64,000 nt of DNA from Oceanimonas aquatica (GCF_030732065.1 NZ_JAVBHX010000009.1:1-64000); one strand, 5' to 3'. Positions 39,029-47,825 are shown, counted from the first letter of the stretch. The notes: a model not told the origin generated them from the sequence alone. Made by a program: numbers and translations.

Positions 39029-39658
39029 TCAGCGGGGCAGCCGGGCCAGAAACTCCTGTCCGAACAGCGCCATGGGGGCGTTGCTCCGTACAATGCGGGC
39101 CCGTTGCACGGCGCCTTCCCAGCCAATCCAGAACAGCTCGGCCAGGCGTTCGCAGTCGGCATCGGCGGCGATGTCGCCGCGTTCGGCGGCCCGTTGCAGG
39201 CAAGCCGCCAGCCGTTGCTCCCAGCTTTGCAGAATGGCCTGCAGCAGCTCGCGGTAGCTGGCCGGCAAAATGGTGACTTCCTGGCACAGGTTGCCCACCA
39301 GGCAGCCGCGCCGGAAATCGTGGCGGGCCATGCCGGCCATGGCGTCCTGCATAAAGTGCTCAATGCGCAGCAAGGGCGGGGTGTGGTCATCCAGCAGCCA
39401 GCGATCCAGCTTGGCGGCAAAATAGGCGGCGTAGCGCTCCATCACCGCCTGGCCAAAGGCTTCCTTGCTGTCGAAATAGTGATAAAAGGAGCCCTTGGGC
39501 ACACCTACTCGTTTGAGCACACCGTCGATGCCGGTGGCCACAAAGCCCTGTTCGGTGAGCACCACCACGCCGCAACGAATAAGGGCGTCGCGGGTGTCGG
39601 GGTTATCGCGGGGCTGGCGGGGCGGCCGGCCCCGGCGTTTGGGAGCGGATGCATTCAT
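39029..39658 (-). CDS. acuR: TetR-family regulator AcuR-like
   Basis: 209 residues. The N-terminus RRGRPPRQPRDNPDTRDALI leads into a TetR helix-turn-helix (GIDGVLKRVGVPKGSFYHYFDSKEAF, about 37-62). The C-terminal part with RRGCLVGNLCQEV is typical of the AcuR-type subgroup. In Rhodobacter AcuR represses acuI and DMSP-lyase genes and is released by acrylate. Here it heads an acuR-acuI pair with matching operators before each gene. The ATG chosen begins MNASAPKRRG; the long upstream frame is not used. Confidence 0.82.
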   Translation of the reverse strand: MNASAPKRRGRPPRQPRDNPDTRDALIRCGVVVLTEQGFVATGIDGVLKRVGVPKGSFYHYFDSKEAFGQAVMERYAAYFAAKLDRWLLDDHTPPLLRIEHFMQDAMAGMARHDFRRGCLVGNLCQEVTILPASYRELLQAILQSWEQRLAACLQRAAERGDIAADADCERLAELFWIGWEGAVQRARIVRSNAPMALFGQEFLARLPR

Positions 39659-39669
39659 GGCAATTAATT

Positions 39670-39684
39670 TAGACTGGTTGTCTA
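39670..39684. promoter_or_regulatory. Putative AcuR operator upstream of acuR
   Basis: TAGAC-TGGTT-GTCTA, 11 bases before the acuR start, has the same arms and spacing as the site before acuI and differs only in the spacer. It indicates autoregulation. Confidence 0.75.
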
Positions 39685-39772
39685 CAAAAGGCAATGACCG
39701 CCTCGCCGGCGGCCGGACTGTGATACATATGAGTGCAGATGGCGGCGGTGGCCGCGCAAACAGGAGACAAAC

Positions 39773-40057
39773 ATGATTCGGGTCTATGCCGGGCTGGCAC
39801 TGTGGTATGCGGTGCTCAGCCTGGTCACCTTTGGCGTGTACTGGTGGGACAAGCGTGCCGCTATCCACGGCCAGTGGCGGGTGCGGGAGCGCACCCTGCA
39901 CATGCTGGCCCTGCTGGGAGGCTGGCCCGGCGCCTGGCTGGGACAGCGGCTGCTTCGGCACAAGTCGCGCAAGCCCTCGTTCCGCATGGTGTTCTGGCTG
40001 ACGGTGCTGCTCAACCTGTTGCTGCCGGTGGCACTGTGGTGGGGGCGCTGGGGATAA
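39773..40057 (+). CDS. DUF1294 family membrane protein
   Basis: A 94-residue inner-membrane protein with three hydrophobic segments. The DUF1294 core is visible (SLVTFGVYWWDKRAA, RVRERTLHMLALLGGWPGAWLGQRLLRHKSRKPSFR in two blocks). Its function is unknown. It is divergent from acuR; 42 bases separate it from the next gene on the same strand. Confidence 0.82.
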   Translation: MIRVYAGLALWYAVLSLVTFGVYWWDKRAAIHGQWRVRERTLHMLALLGGWPGAWLGQRLLRHKSRKPSFRMVFWLTVLLNLLLPVALWWGRWG

Positions 40058-40099
40058 CCCCTATACTGGCAGAACACGCCATGACCGGAGGTCGCCATC

Positions 40100-40732
40100 T
40101 TGTTGCGTTTGCTTGCCATTGTGATGCTGAGTGTTGGGCTGGTTGCGGTGCCGGCACAGGCGCTGACCTTTACCCCGGCGCAAATGCTGGCATGGAATGC
40201 CAAACGCTTTGACGGCCGCACCGACTACCGGCTGGTGTTTGACCCCGAACTGCAGCGGCGAGTGCTCAGGGCCGAGAGCCGGGGCGGGGCCTCGGGGCTG
40301 TTTTATGAAGGGCGTATCGATCTGCAGGCCACGCCCTGGCTCAGCTGGCAGTGGCGGGTGGACCGCTTTCCGGGCATAAGCAACGAGCGGGTAAAAAGCG
40401 GTGACGATTTTGCGCTGCGGGTTTATGTGGTGGTGCGCGACGGCTGGACCCAGCTCAGCAGCCGGGCCATCAGTTATGTGTGGGCCCGGCAGGCAGGTAC
40501 GGGGCAAAGCTGGCCCAATCCCTTTGCCGGCAACAAGGCCATGATGCTGGCGCTGCAGACCGGCCCAGCTGCGGGCTGGGTGCGGGAAAAACGCAACCTC
40601 AGGGCCGACCTGCAGCGGCTGTTCGGCAAGGATTTTCGTTATCTGGACGCGGTGGCCATCATGACCGATGCCGACAACGGCGGCGGCACCGCCATCGGCT
40701 ACTATGGCGATCTCGCCTTTAGCGCAGAATAG
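40100..40732 (+). CDS. DUF3047 family periplasmic protein
   Basis: 210 residues beginning with a signal peptide (about 1-21, PAQA). DUF3047 features include PWLSWQWRVDRFP, SGDDFALRVYVV and AIMTDADNGGGTAIGYYGDL. The start is TTG: GGAGG lies eight bases before it and no ATG is available nearby. The function is unknown. It likely shares a transcript with the DUF1294 gene. Confidence 0.8.
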   Translation: MLRLLAIVMLSVGLVAVPAQALTFTPAQMLAWNAKRFDGRTDYRLVFDPELQRRVLRAESRGGASGLFYEGRIDLQATPWLSWQWRVDRFPGISNERVKSGDDFALRVYVVVRDGWTQLSSRAISYVWARQAGTGQSWPNPFAGNKAMMLALQTGPAAGWVREKRNLRADLQRLFGKDFRYLDAVAIMTDADNGGGTAIGYYGDLAFSAE

Positions 40733-40854
40733 AGGCCTGCCTTTTCAGGCCCGGCGCCATCTGTCATACCCCCCGGCAATGAATATGGCTTACCATGGCC
40801 ACAGCCGGGCGGCGACACGCCGGGTGAACAGCCGATACAGAAGAGAAACGAGTC

Positions 40855-41424
40855 ATGCCGGAACAGTCCGAACAACAGCAGTACCTGGAGCACACCGAAA
40901 ACTGGGTGAAGCAGGTGATCATGAAATACAACCTCTGCCCCTTTGCCCGGCGGGAGGTGGAGCGTGCCAGCATTCGCTATGTGGTGGTGGAAGAACACAA
41001 GCCGAAAATGGTGCTGCAGGCATTGCTGGCCGAGTGCCGGCTGCTGGACGAGCAGCCGGAGGTGGAAACTACCTTGGTGATCCTTCCCCGTGGCTTTGAG
41101 GGGTTTTACGCCTTTCTGGATCTGGTCGACCTGGCCAATGACCTGCTGTTTGAGCAGGGCTTCGAGGGTGAGTATCAGCTGGCCACCTTTCACCCCGACT
41201 ATTGTTTCGACGGCGAGCCTCAGGATGACGCCGCCAACTACACCAACCGCGCGCCCTATCCCACCCTGCATCTCATCCGGGAAGCCAGTATGGAGAAGGT
41301 CCTGGCGGATTACGACGATCCCGAGTCCATACCCGAACGCAACATTCGGTTTGCCCGGCGCAAGGGCAGCGATTTTTTCGCCCGGCTGCTGGCGCAGTGC
41401 ACTCAGCCACCGAGCCGTGACTGA
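40855..41424 (+). CDS. DUF1415 family protein
   Basis: A 189-residue soluble protein. The N-terminus TENWVKQVIMKYNLCPFARRE and the central LATFHPDYCFDGEPQDDAANYTNRAP region identify DUF1415. No catalytic role is known. It follows the DUF3047 gene on the same strand after 122 bases, which contain a small GCCTG/CAGGC stem that could attenuate read-through. Confidence 0.83.
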   Translation: MPEQSEQQQYLEHTENWVKQVIMKYNLCPFARREVERASIRYVVVEEHKPKMVLQALLAECRLLDEQPEVETTLVILPRGFEGFYAFLDLVDLANDLLFEQGFEGEYQLATFHPDYCFDGEPQDDAANYTNRAPYPTLHLIREASMEKVLADYDDPESIPERNIRFARRKGSDFFARLLAQCTQPPSRD

Positions 41425-41466
41425 GCAATTGGCGCTCCAGGGGGCCGTTTTGCTGCCATGTTGCGC

Positions 41467-41883
41467 TCAGCGCACCACCAGCACCGACACCTCGGCGTGG
41501 TTGGCGATGTAGCCGGCATTGGAGGCAAACAGGTGCTCGGCCAGGCCGGGTACATGCGAGGCCATTACCACCAGATCGGCGCCGCTTTCCTTCACCGCCT
41601 TGAGCAGGGTGCGGTCCAGATCCACCGCCGGATCCAGACTGATGCAGGCTTTGCTGCTGACTTCGCGCAGCCGGTGTTTGGCCGCCTGTTCGCTGGCGAA
41701 CTGCTTCAGCTTTTGTTCAAATTCCTCAGGGTTGTGGGCCACTTCGCCGGGGGTGTTGGACGAGACCCCCACATAGCACACGGGAATATCGTACAGCCGG
41801 GCCAGATCGGCACCTGTGTTCAGGGCCTTTTCCAGCCGTTCTTCATGGGCCAGGTCGACGGGGATCATGATGTGCTGATACAT
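41467..41883 (-). CDS. Universal stress protein (UspA family, UspF/UspG-like)
   Basis: 138 residues. The family start YQHIMIPVDLAHEERLEKAL and the nucleotide-binding loop SGADLVVMASHVPGLAEHLFASNAGYIANHA (about 100-130, GX2G-like) are present, and it ends in EVSVLVVR. This gives an ATP-binding type Usp of the UspF/G class. GGAG precedes the ATG; a longer upstream frame lacks support. It is convergent with the DUF1415 gene. Confidence 0.86.
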   Translation of the reverse strand: MYQHIMIPVDLAHEERLEKALNTGADLARLYDIPVCYVGVSSNTPGEVAHNPEEFEQKLKQFASEQAAKHRLREVSSKACISLDPAVDLDRTLLKAVKESGADLVVMASHVPGLAEHLFASNAGYIANHAEVSVLVVR

Positions 41884-42099
41884 GCTGGGCTCCTTGTTGC
41901 CATCAATCAAAAGGCGGTATTGCCCTGCCTCACAGTATTGCAGAGCGCGCGGCAAGTGCCCGTGCAACGGAATTCTTTGATGTTGCCCGCGCGTTTCACG
42001 TTTTTACGCTAGATCCCGTCGAAGGGGTGATATACCGTTGAGTGCCAACTAAAATGGTGCCTTTTGAGCACTTTATTATCCCCCGCAAGGAGCATTGCA

Positions 42100-42558
42100 A
42101 TGTTGAAAAAAGCACTGATCATGAGCGCCGGTCTGTTTGCCGCCTCTGTTTCTGCCCAGGCCGATCTGTTCAAACCAGAAGACGCAGTCAAGTATCGCCA
42201 GTCCCTGTATCAGGTGATGGCCGCCCAGGCGGGCGTTATTGGCGGCATGGCCAAGGGTGAAATCGACTTCGACGCTGCCGCCCTGCACCAGCGCGCCATT
42301 AATATGAGCAATGCTGCCAGCCTGCTGGGTGAAACCTATTTCCCCGAAACCCGCGACGTGGAAGCGAGCAACATGCTGGCCAAGGGCTGGGAAGATACCG
42401 AAGGCAGAATGGCCAAGGCCAAGGACTTTGGCGCCGCACTGAAGAACCTGGTGCAGGTGTCCGGCGAAGAAGGCTTTGATCAGGCCCAGGCCCGTGAGGC
42501 TGCCGGCGCCCTGTTTAAAACCTGTAAAGGCTGTCACGACAACTACCGCAAAGACTAA
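42100..42558 (+). CDS. Cytochrome c' (class II c-type cytochrome)
   Basis: 152 residues with a signal peptide (about 1-21, SVSAQA). The single haem site CXXCH is at the extreme C-terminus (C142, C145, H146; CKGCHDNYRKD), which is the class II cytochrome c layout of a four-helix bundle. Cytochromes c' bind NO or CO and can act in NO tolerance. AAGGAG precedes the ATG. A cytochrome b561 gene is convergent, a pairing also seen in other proteobacteria. Confidence 0.9.
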   Translation: MLKKALIMSAGLFAASVSAQADLFKPEDAVKYRQSLYQVMAAQAGVIGGMAKGEIDFDAAALHQRAINMSNAASLLGETYFPETRDVEASNMLAKGWEDTEGRMAKAKDFGAALKNLVQVSGEEGFDQAQAREAAGALFKTCKGCHDNYRKD

Positions 42559-42577
42559 GTGCGTATTGCGTGCAAAA

Positions 42578-42607
42578 AACGCCGGGGCTTGCCCTGGCGT
42601 TGTTGTT
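42578..42607. terminator. Terminator between the two cytochrome genes
   Basis: AACGCC.GGGC pairs with GCCC.GGCGTT, preceded by an A-run and followed by a T-rich stretch (TGTTGTTTT). It serves both convergent genes. Confidence 0.75.
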
Positions 42608-42612
42608 TTCGC

Positions 42613-43287
42613 TTACAGCCTGAACAGGGCGTCTACCGCGGCCCAGGCTACCCCGGCGGCCAGCCCAAAGCGCAGCCAGGGAAAGGCCTGCTCATGCCTG
42701 AGATGATCCGCCACCCGTTCGGCAGGGGCCTGCTTGCGGCCGGTGAACATGGGGCCCACCAGGTTTTCGCCCCGCAGCCGGTACAGCAGCACGGCGGTGA
42801 CGTGCAGGCCCACCAGCACCAGTAATCCCCAGTAGAACCAGCGCTTGTGCCAGCGGGTCATTTGCTCGGCCGTGTCATTGGTGACGTAATCGTACAGCGG
42901 GCCGGTATAGAAGATATCGTCGGTGGCAAACAGCCCGGTCGAGCCCTGCAGCAGCAGGCCGCCCAGCAACACCAGCACCATGATGCCACCCAGGGGGTTA
43001 TGGCTCAGGTACACGGGTTTGTGCGGTGTGAGACTGGCGCGCACATAGGCCAGCACATGGCGCGGGTGATAGACAAAGTGGGTAAAGCGGGCATAAGGCG
43101 TGCCCACAAAGCCCCAGATCACCCGGTACAGCACCAGGCTCATTAGTATTTGGGCAAACAGCATGTGCCGGTCCATGTCTTCACCGGCGTAGTACCACAG
43201 CAGCCCCAGCAGCACCGGCAGGCTCCAGTGGCACAGGCGCACCGACCAGTCCCATACGCGAACCGGGGAAGAAGGAATTGTGCTCAT
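42613..43287 (-). CDS. Cytochrome b561 family membrane protein
   Basis: A 224-residue four-helix di-haem b protein. The N-terminal VRVWDWSVRLCHWSLPVLL has the family's first haem histidine, and HVTAVLLYRL near the end of the bundle holds another. The family carries electrons between quinol or cytochromes c and partner proteins, often for a co-encoded cytochrome c. Convergence with cytochrome c' suggests partnership. GGAG about 10 bases upstream supports the chosen ATG; M1 of a longer frame is 11 codons earlier. Confidence 0.88.
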   Translation of the reverse strand: MSTIPSSPVRVWDWSVRLCHWSLPVLLGLLWYYAGEDMDRHMLFAQILMSLVLYRVIWGFVGTPYARFTHFVYHPRHVLAYVRASLTPHKPVYLSHNPLGGIMVLVLLGGLLLQGSTGLFATDDIFYTGPLYDYVTNDTAEQMTRWHKRWFYWGLLVLVGLHVTAVLLYRLRGENLVGPMFTGRKQAPAERVADHLRHEQAFPWLRFGLAAGVAWAAVDALFRL

Positions 43288-43428
43288 AAACGATGACTCT
43301 CCGCGTAACCAGTCGTCCATTAACGGACGGATTGGTATGACCTGCTAATGCAGTAAATTAACGCAGCCAAGGTGCCAAAATAAAACATCCCGGTAAAGAC
43401 CGGGATGGTTAAAACGGCAAGCGACGGT

Positions 43429-44118
43429 TTACTGGGCCGGTTCGGCCTGGCGGGTGCGGATCTCGCTGATGGCCTGCTCCAGCCCCTGGCGGTACTGGTT
43501 GCGGGTGAGGGCGTCAATCTCCTGCCACTTTTCCCGGGGGGCGAAGTCGAGCTGGGTTTCGGTGACCACATCCTGGCCCTGCAGGGCAACCCAGCGCGGA
43601 TCATAGTTGCGGGTCTGTTCGCTGTCCCACTTCAGTACCTGATTCACTATGGCCCTGAGCCGCTCGGGGTTACTCAGGGAGTGGGGACCAATGCGTACGC
43701 CAAACTGCTGGTTAAGGCGGCTGACGGCGGCGTGGGTGGTTTCATCCCCCGACTTGTTGGCATCGCTGCGGGCGCGCAACTGGGCGGCGTAATACCAGAA
43801 GGTGCCCTGATCCTGGTAGTCGTTGTCGAACATGATGGCCGACATTAAATACAGCACCGGTGGCGCATAGTCGTTGGGGCTTTGCAGAATGATATTGATG
43901 GTATCGGCCTTGCCGCCGGTAATGTCATCCATTGCCTGCTGCGAGCGGCTTACGTCAATTTGTGCGAACTCGCCCTTGGGCGTGATCGGGCCCTGTTCCT
44001 GAGCGCCGTTCTGGGTGGCCTGGGTCTGCTCGTCGGCCGGAGTGTCGGCGCCGCTATCGGGCTTGCCGGCACAGGCGGCCAGCAGGACACAGAGCAGAAG
44101 CGGGCTGAGTTTTTTCAT
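43429..44118 (-). CDS. Hypothetical lipoprotein
   Basis: 229 residues. The signal MKKLSPLLLCVLLAACAG ends in a lipobox (LAAC, cysteine at 16). A low-complexity acidic/Gln-rich stretch follows (about 20-50), then a helical domain (PVLYLMSAIMFDNDYQDQG, YYAAQLRARSDANK) that could be tetratricopeptide-like. I do not recognise the family. The C-terminal half ends in a charged helix. It is transcribed after the DUF3634 gene with an 80-base gap. Confidence 0.7.
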   Translation of the reverse strand: MKKLSPLLLCVLLAACAGKPDSGADTPADEQTQATQNGAQEQGPITPKGEFAQIDVSRSQQAMDDITGGKADTINIILQSPNDYAPPVLYLMSAIMFDNDYQDQGTFWYYAAQLRARSDANKSGDETTHAAVSRLNQQFGVRIGPHSLSNPERLRAIVNQVLKWDSEQTRNYDPRWVALQGQDVVTETQLDFAPREKWQEIDALTRNQYRQGLEQAISEIRTRQAEPAQ

Positions 44119-44197
44119 GGTGCAGTCTCTTGAAAAAGTAATATATCCAGCAAAGCGGTAAACGCGGATCAAGTCAAGAGACAGACTCGTTTAACGC

Positions 44198-44497
44198 CTA
44201 TTGGCGCGTCTGTTTTTGCCAGAACAGACGAATATCCTGACGGTAGGAGGCGGGAATACTGCGAGAACACATCAGCACCACCTCGTTGCCCCGGCGAATG
44301 CCGCGAATGGTGCCCTTGAGGGTTCGGGCATCGTCCACCATTTGCCGGCAATGACTGAGCAAATTCTGGGGAGGGGAGCCACGTTTGACCTTGAGGTGTG
44401 CACCGTGAATGGTGATGCAGAAACTTTCCTGGCGCCGGCGCAGCAGATAGAGCAGCGCAAACAGCGAGGCCGAGGTTGCAGCCAGTATGCCGAACAT
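44198..44497 (-). CDS. DUF3634 family protein
   Basis: 99 residues: one N-terminal membrane helix (about 4-20) and a small soluble domain with the DUF3634 pattern KVKRGSPPQNLLSHCRQMV ... LKGTIRGIRRGNEVVL ... SIPASYRQDIRLF. Function unknown. The ATG at 44497 has AGGGAAG at good spacing; ATG and TTG codons further upstream in frame do not. It is divergent from the endonuclease-like gene. Confidence 0.78.
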   Translation of the reverse strand: MFGILAATSASLFALLYLLRRRQESFCITIHGAHLKVKRGSPPQNLLSHCRQMVDDARTLKGTIRGIRRGNEVVLMCSRSIPASYRQDIRLFWQKQTRQ

Positions 44498-44563
44498 GGT
44501 TTTCTTCCCTGAAAACATTGAATACAAATGATGACATTTTGAACGTCAAAGGCAATAACTCCT

Positions 44564-45676
44564 GTGCAAAAAATACGAATCGCCAGCTTTAATGTGGCCC
44601 TGGATCGCACTACGCCCGGTGCCTTGGCCGCCGAGATAGAAAGCGGCAGCCCGCAGCTATACCATCTTGCCGCCATGGTGCAGCAAGTGCGCCCCGATAT
44701 ATTGCTGCTGAACGAGTTCGATCACGGCGGCGAGGCCAGCGACACTCGCCACCTTACGGCCTTTGCGGCGCGTTATCTGGCGGCGGGCAAGGAGGGCATT
44801 GAGTATCCTCATCGCTACCTGACGCCGGTCAACACCGGACTGGCGGGGCCACTGGCGCTGAACGGCGGCGCGGTACCCGTGTTGCCGCAAGACGGCCTGG
44901 GCTTTGGCGCGTTTCACGGTCAGTATGGCTTTGCCATGCTGTCCCGTTTTCCGCTGGAAACCACCAGACTGCGCACCTTTCGCCGCTTTTTGTGGCAGAA
45001 CATGCCCGGCGCCCGGCTGCCTCGGTGCGATGGGCAATCTTACTATTGCCCCGAGGTGCTGGCGTTTTTGCCGCTGTCGTCCAAAAATCACGTCGATCTG
45101 CCGGTGCGCCTGCCGGACGGACGACTGTTGCATCTGCTGGCCTGCCACCCGGCGCCGCCCATCGATGAGGGCCCGGAGCGGCGCAACAGCTGCCGCAACC
45201 ACGACGAGTTGCGGCTCTGGCACGACTACATACAGCCGGGCCGGGGTGATTATCTGATAGACGATCAGGGCCGGCAGGGCGGGCTGGCGCCGGGATCCGA
45301 CTTTGTGATCCTGGGGGATCTGAACGCGGATCCGGCCGACGGTAACGGTTATCGATCAAGGATCCGCGCCCTGCTGGCCGATCCGCTGCTGAATCAGGAA
45401 GTCAGCCGGGGGCGGCTGCGGCCGGCATCAGAGGGTGCCCGCCGGCTGCGCCCGCTTGAACCCCGTCGGGGCCCGGCCCGGTTGTGGACCCATGTTAACG
45501 GCCTACGGCTGGATTACGTGCTGCCTTCTGCCGGCCTTGAGGCACTGGCCAGCGGCGTGCACTGGCCCGCTCCGGAGCAGGATGAATCCGGCTGGTTCTG
45601 GCGGCGCAACGGCCGGCCGGCGCGGCGCTCACAGGGATCGGATCACCGGCTGGTATGGGTGGATATCGCCCTGTGA
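44564..45676 (+). CDS. Endonuclease/exonuclease/phosphatase family protein
   Basis: 370 residues of the EEP superfamily. The metal-binding and catalytic motifs are in order: IASFNVALDR (start), LLNEFD (about 46-51), LGDLNADP (about 249-256) and GSDHRLVWVD (about 358-367). Such proteins hydrolyse phosphodiesters; the physiological substrate is unknown. No clear signal peptide. The start is GTG. It is divergent from the DUF3634 gene. Confidence 0.85.
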   Translation: MQKIRIASFNVALDRTTPGALAAEIESGSPQLYHLAAMVQQVRPDILLLNEFDHGGEASDTRHLTAFAARYLAAGKEGIEYPHRYLTPVNTGLAGPLALNGGAVPVLPQDGLGFGAFHGQYGFAMLSRFPLETTRLRTFRRFLWQNMPGARLPRCDGQSYYCPEVLAFLPLSSKNHVDLPVRLPDGRLLHLLACHPAPPIDEGPERRNSCRNHDELRLWHDYIQPGRGDYLIDDQGRQGGLAPGSDFVILGDLNADPADGNGYRSRIRALLADPLLNQEVSRGRLRPASEGARRLRPLEPRRGPARLWTHVNGLRLDYVLPSAGLEALASGVHWPAPEQDESGWFWRRNGRPARRSQGSDHRLVWVDIAL

Positions 45677-45805
45677 TGTGAGAGTCTTCACGGTTTTACC
45701 GGGCTGAAAAGCAATAACGGGAGCGACATCAAACATTGGGTATGAAAGGCTGGGAAGTGACCATTTTTAACGATTAAATGCTTTTCGAGACCCTAGATTG
45801 CTTTC

Positions 45806-45893
45806 GAAGCTTCAGTTGTCCGGGATGGTGACCCGGAGAATTTGCTGAATTTCTTCATATCGGGGCAGGCCGTTCGGCCTGCCCCTTTTTTCG
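45806..45893 (+). ncRNA. Candidate small RNA with its own terminator
   Basis: The 420-base gap between 45677 and 46096 has no open frame. Within it, TAGATT (45794-45799) could be a -10 box. A stem CCGGG/CCCGG at about 45821-45837, a single-stranded segment (AGAATTTGCTGAATTTCTTC) and a strong terminator follow. The layout and length of about 88 bases resemble Hfq-type small RNAs, but no known family is matched and no good -35 box is seen. Confidence 0.35.
45862..45892 (+). terminator. Strong terminator in the gap before the IclR gene
   Basis: GGGGCAGGCCG/CGGCCTGCCCC with a short loop, then TTTTTT. It lies 185 bases past the endonuclease-like gene, so it may instead end a separate small RNA. 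Confidence 0.9.
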
Positions 45894-46096
45894 TCCGTTT
45901 TTCACGCTCTTGCCTGCCTTTTGCCGCCCTGTGAGCGCGGTGGTTTCCGGCTGCCGGCCGTCCCCTGAACAAATGTTTCATGCTTTTCACATTAGTGGAA
46001 TAAGTGCATTTAAATCGCCATGTTTTCCCATATTGTGAGAATTAAGTTTTACACCGTTCGCTTTCTGAGCGAAGGTCGCGCCCCCAGGAGGACATC

Positions 46097-46819
46097 ATGG
46101 CTGAAAAAACACCATCCCAGGACAAGGTATTTGCGCTGTTATCGGCGCTGGCCGTGGCGCCCGAGCCACTCACGGCCCGGGCCCTGGCGGAGCATACCGG
46201 CCTGCCGCTGTCGAGCACCTACCGTTATCTGGCCACCCTGACGCGCTGGTCGCTGGTGCAGGAGCGGCACAGCGGTCACTACGCGCCCGGCCCCATGGCG
46301 GTGCAGCTGGCGGCGGGGTTTGAGCAGCACAACAGCGTGCTCACCTGGGCCCGGCCTCTGCTCAGCGAGCTGGCGGTGCGTACCGGGGAAAGTGCCGCCC
46401 TGATGATGTTGTCGGGTCGTCGCGCCTTGTGCGTGGAGATGATCGACAGCCCCCAGGCCCTGCGCTGCTGTTATCAGAAGGGCCATTCCCAGCCGCTGCT
46501 GCGCGGTGCCAGCGCCAAGGCGCTGCTGGCTTTTGCCGAGCCGTCGCTGCGCGACGGGGTTCTGGACGATCTGGCTGTTGCCGACCAAGTGGCGCTGCAG
46601 GCCGAGCTGGCCAGCGTACGCGAGCAGGGTTACGCGGTGTCGGAAGGGGAAATTGACCACAATATCTGGGGAGTGAGTGTTCCCGTACTGAGCAGCCGGG
46701 AACACCTGCTGGGGGCCATCAGCCTGATGGCACCGGCAGCACGGGTGGGGCCCGCCGCCGGCCAGTGGATTCGCTGGACCTGTGATGCCGCCCAGCGCCT
46801 GGGCGCCATCAGTTACTGA
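46097..46819 (+). CDS. IclR-family transcriptional regulator
   Basis: 240 residues. An N-terminal winged helix (PLTARALAEHTGLPLSSTYRYLATL, about 24-48) and a C-terminal GAF-like effector domain (GESAALMMLSGRRALCVEM; KGHSQPLLRGASAKALLAF; VSVPVLSS) define IclR. GGAGG precedes the ATG. It is 21 bases before hutG on the same strand and is the probable regulator of hutG-gltS. Confidence 0.87.
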   Translation: MAEKTPSQDKVFALLSALAVAPEPLTARALAEHTGLPLSSTYRYLATLTRWSLVQERHSGHYAPGPMAVQLAAGFEQHNSVLTWARPLLSELAVRTGESAALMMLSGRRALCVEMIDSPQALRCCYQKGHSQPLLRGASAKALLAFAEPSLRDGVLDDLAVADQVALQAELASVREQGYAVSEGEIDHNIWGVSVPVLSSREHLLGAISLMAPAARVGPAAGQWIRWTCDAAQRLGAISY

Positions 46820-46840
46820 ACACCAATGCAGGAGTCAACC

Positions 46841-47791
46841 ATGAAGCAAACCACCTACAAAATGGCCGACATGAACGTCTGGCAGGGTCGCATCGATACC
46901 GAAGAAGGCCCGCTGGCCCGGCGCTGGCATCAGCAGGTGCAGTCGCTGGCCGGCACTTCGCCGGCCGGGGTGGCGCTGCTTGGCTTTTGCAGCGACGCCG
47001 GCGTGCGCCGCAACCAGGGTAACCCCGGTGCCGCCATGGGACCGAAGGCCCTGCGTGCCGCCGCCGCCAACCTGTCCTGGCACGGTAAGCACCCGCTGTA
47101 TGACGGCGGTGACGTGATCTGCCACGAAGACGAGCTGGAAATGGCCCAGTCGCTCTATGCCGAGCAGGTGGCCCGGCTGTTGGGCGCCGGCCACCGGGTT
47201 GTGGGCCTGGGCGGCGGCCACGAGATTGCCTATGGCAGCTTTACCGGCCTGATGCGTCACCTGCAGGACCAGCCGGCCCTGCCGCGGGTGGGCATCATCA
47301 ACTTTGATGCACACCTGGATTTGCGTCGCTCCGCCAAGGCCAGTTCCGGCACCCCCTTTAATCAGTGCGCGCTGCTGTGCGAGCAGCTGGGAACTCCCTT
47401 TCACTACACCTGTATTGGCGTGAGCCGTTATCACAACACGGCGGCGCTGTTTGAACGGGCCGAGCAGCTGAACACCCGCATTGTGCTGGATGAGCAGCTG
47501 GCCGGCTGGAACCCGGTGCCGATGTTTGACGCACTGGATCAGGCCCTGGCCGAGGTAGACGTTATCTACCTGACCATTTGCCTGGATGTATTGCCTGCCA
47601 GCCTGGCCCCCGGCGTGAGCGCGCCGGCGGTGCGGGGCATGGACATGGGTCTGCTGGAAGCGGCGATCGACCGCATTCTTGCCAGCAACAAGGTGATGAT
47701 GGCCGATATTGCCGAGCTCAATCCGGCGCGTGATCACCAGTCACTCACGGCCCGCGTGGCCGCCCGCCTGTTGGCCCGCCTGGCCGGCTGA
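46841..47791 (+). CDS. hutG: Formimidoylglutamase HutG
   Basis: A 316-residue ureohydrolase-superfamily enzyme converting N-formimidoyl-L-glutamate to glutamate and formamide, the last step of histidine degradation. GFCSDAGVRRNQGNPGAAMGP is HutG-like. Metal ligands are H127 (GGGHE), D156/H158/D160 (FDAHLD) and D249. The first aspartate of the usual DxD motif reads cysteine (TICLD). AGGAG precedes this ATG, so the ATG five codons earlier is not used. No other hut genes are nearby; gltS follows. Confidence 0.88.
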   Translation: MKQTTYKMADMNVWQGRIDTEEGPLARRWHQQVQSLAGTSPAGVALLGFCSDAGVRRNQGNPGAAMGPKALRAAAANLSWHGKHPLYDGGDVICHEDELEMAQSLYAEQVARLLGAGHRVVGLGGGHEIAYGSFTGLMRHLQDQPALPRVGIINFDAHLDLRRSAKASSGTPFNQCALLCEQLGTPFHYTCIGVSRYHNTAALFERAEQLNTRIVLDEQLAGWNPVPMFDALDQALAEVDVIYLTICLDVLPASLAPGVSAPAVRGMDMGLLEAAIDRILASNKVMMADIAELNPARDHQSLTARVAARLLARLAG

Positions 47792-47825
47792 CAGGCCCCT
47801 CAAGCTGTATTTATAGGGAAGTTTT

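Noticed and set aside
45806-45893. Identification of the candidate small RNA as Spot 42
   Set aside because: A short ATTTGCTGAAT segment recalls Spot 42, but the 5' half and the polA context do not match.
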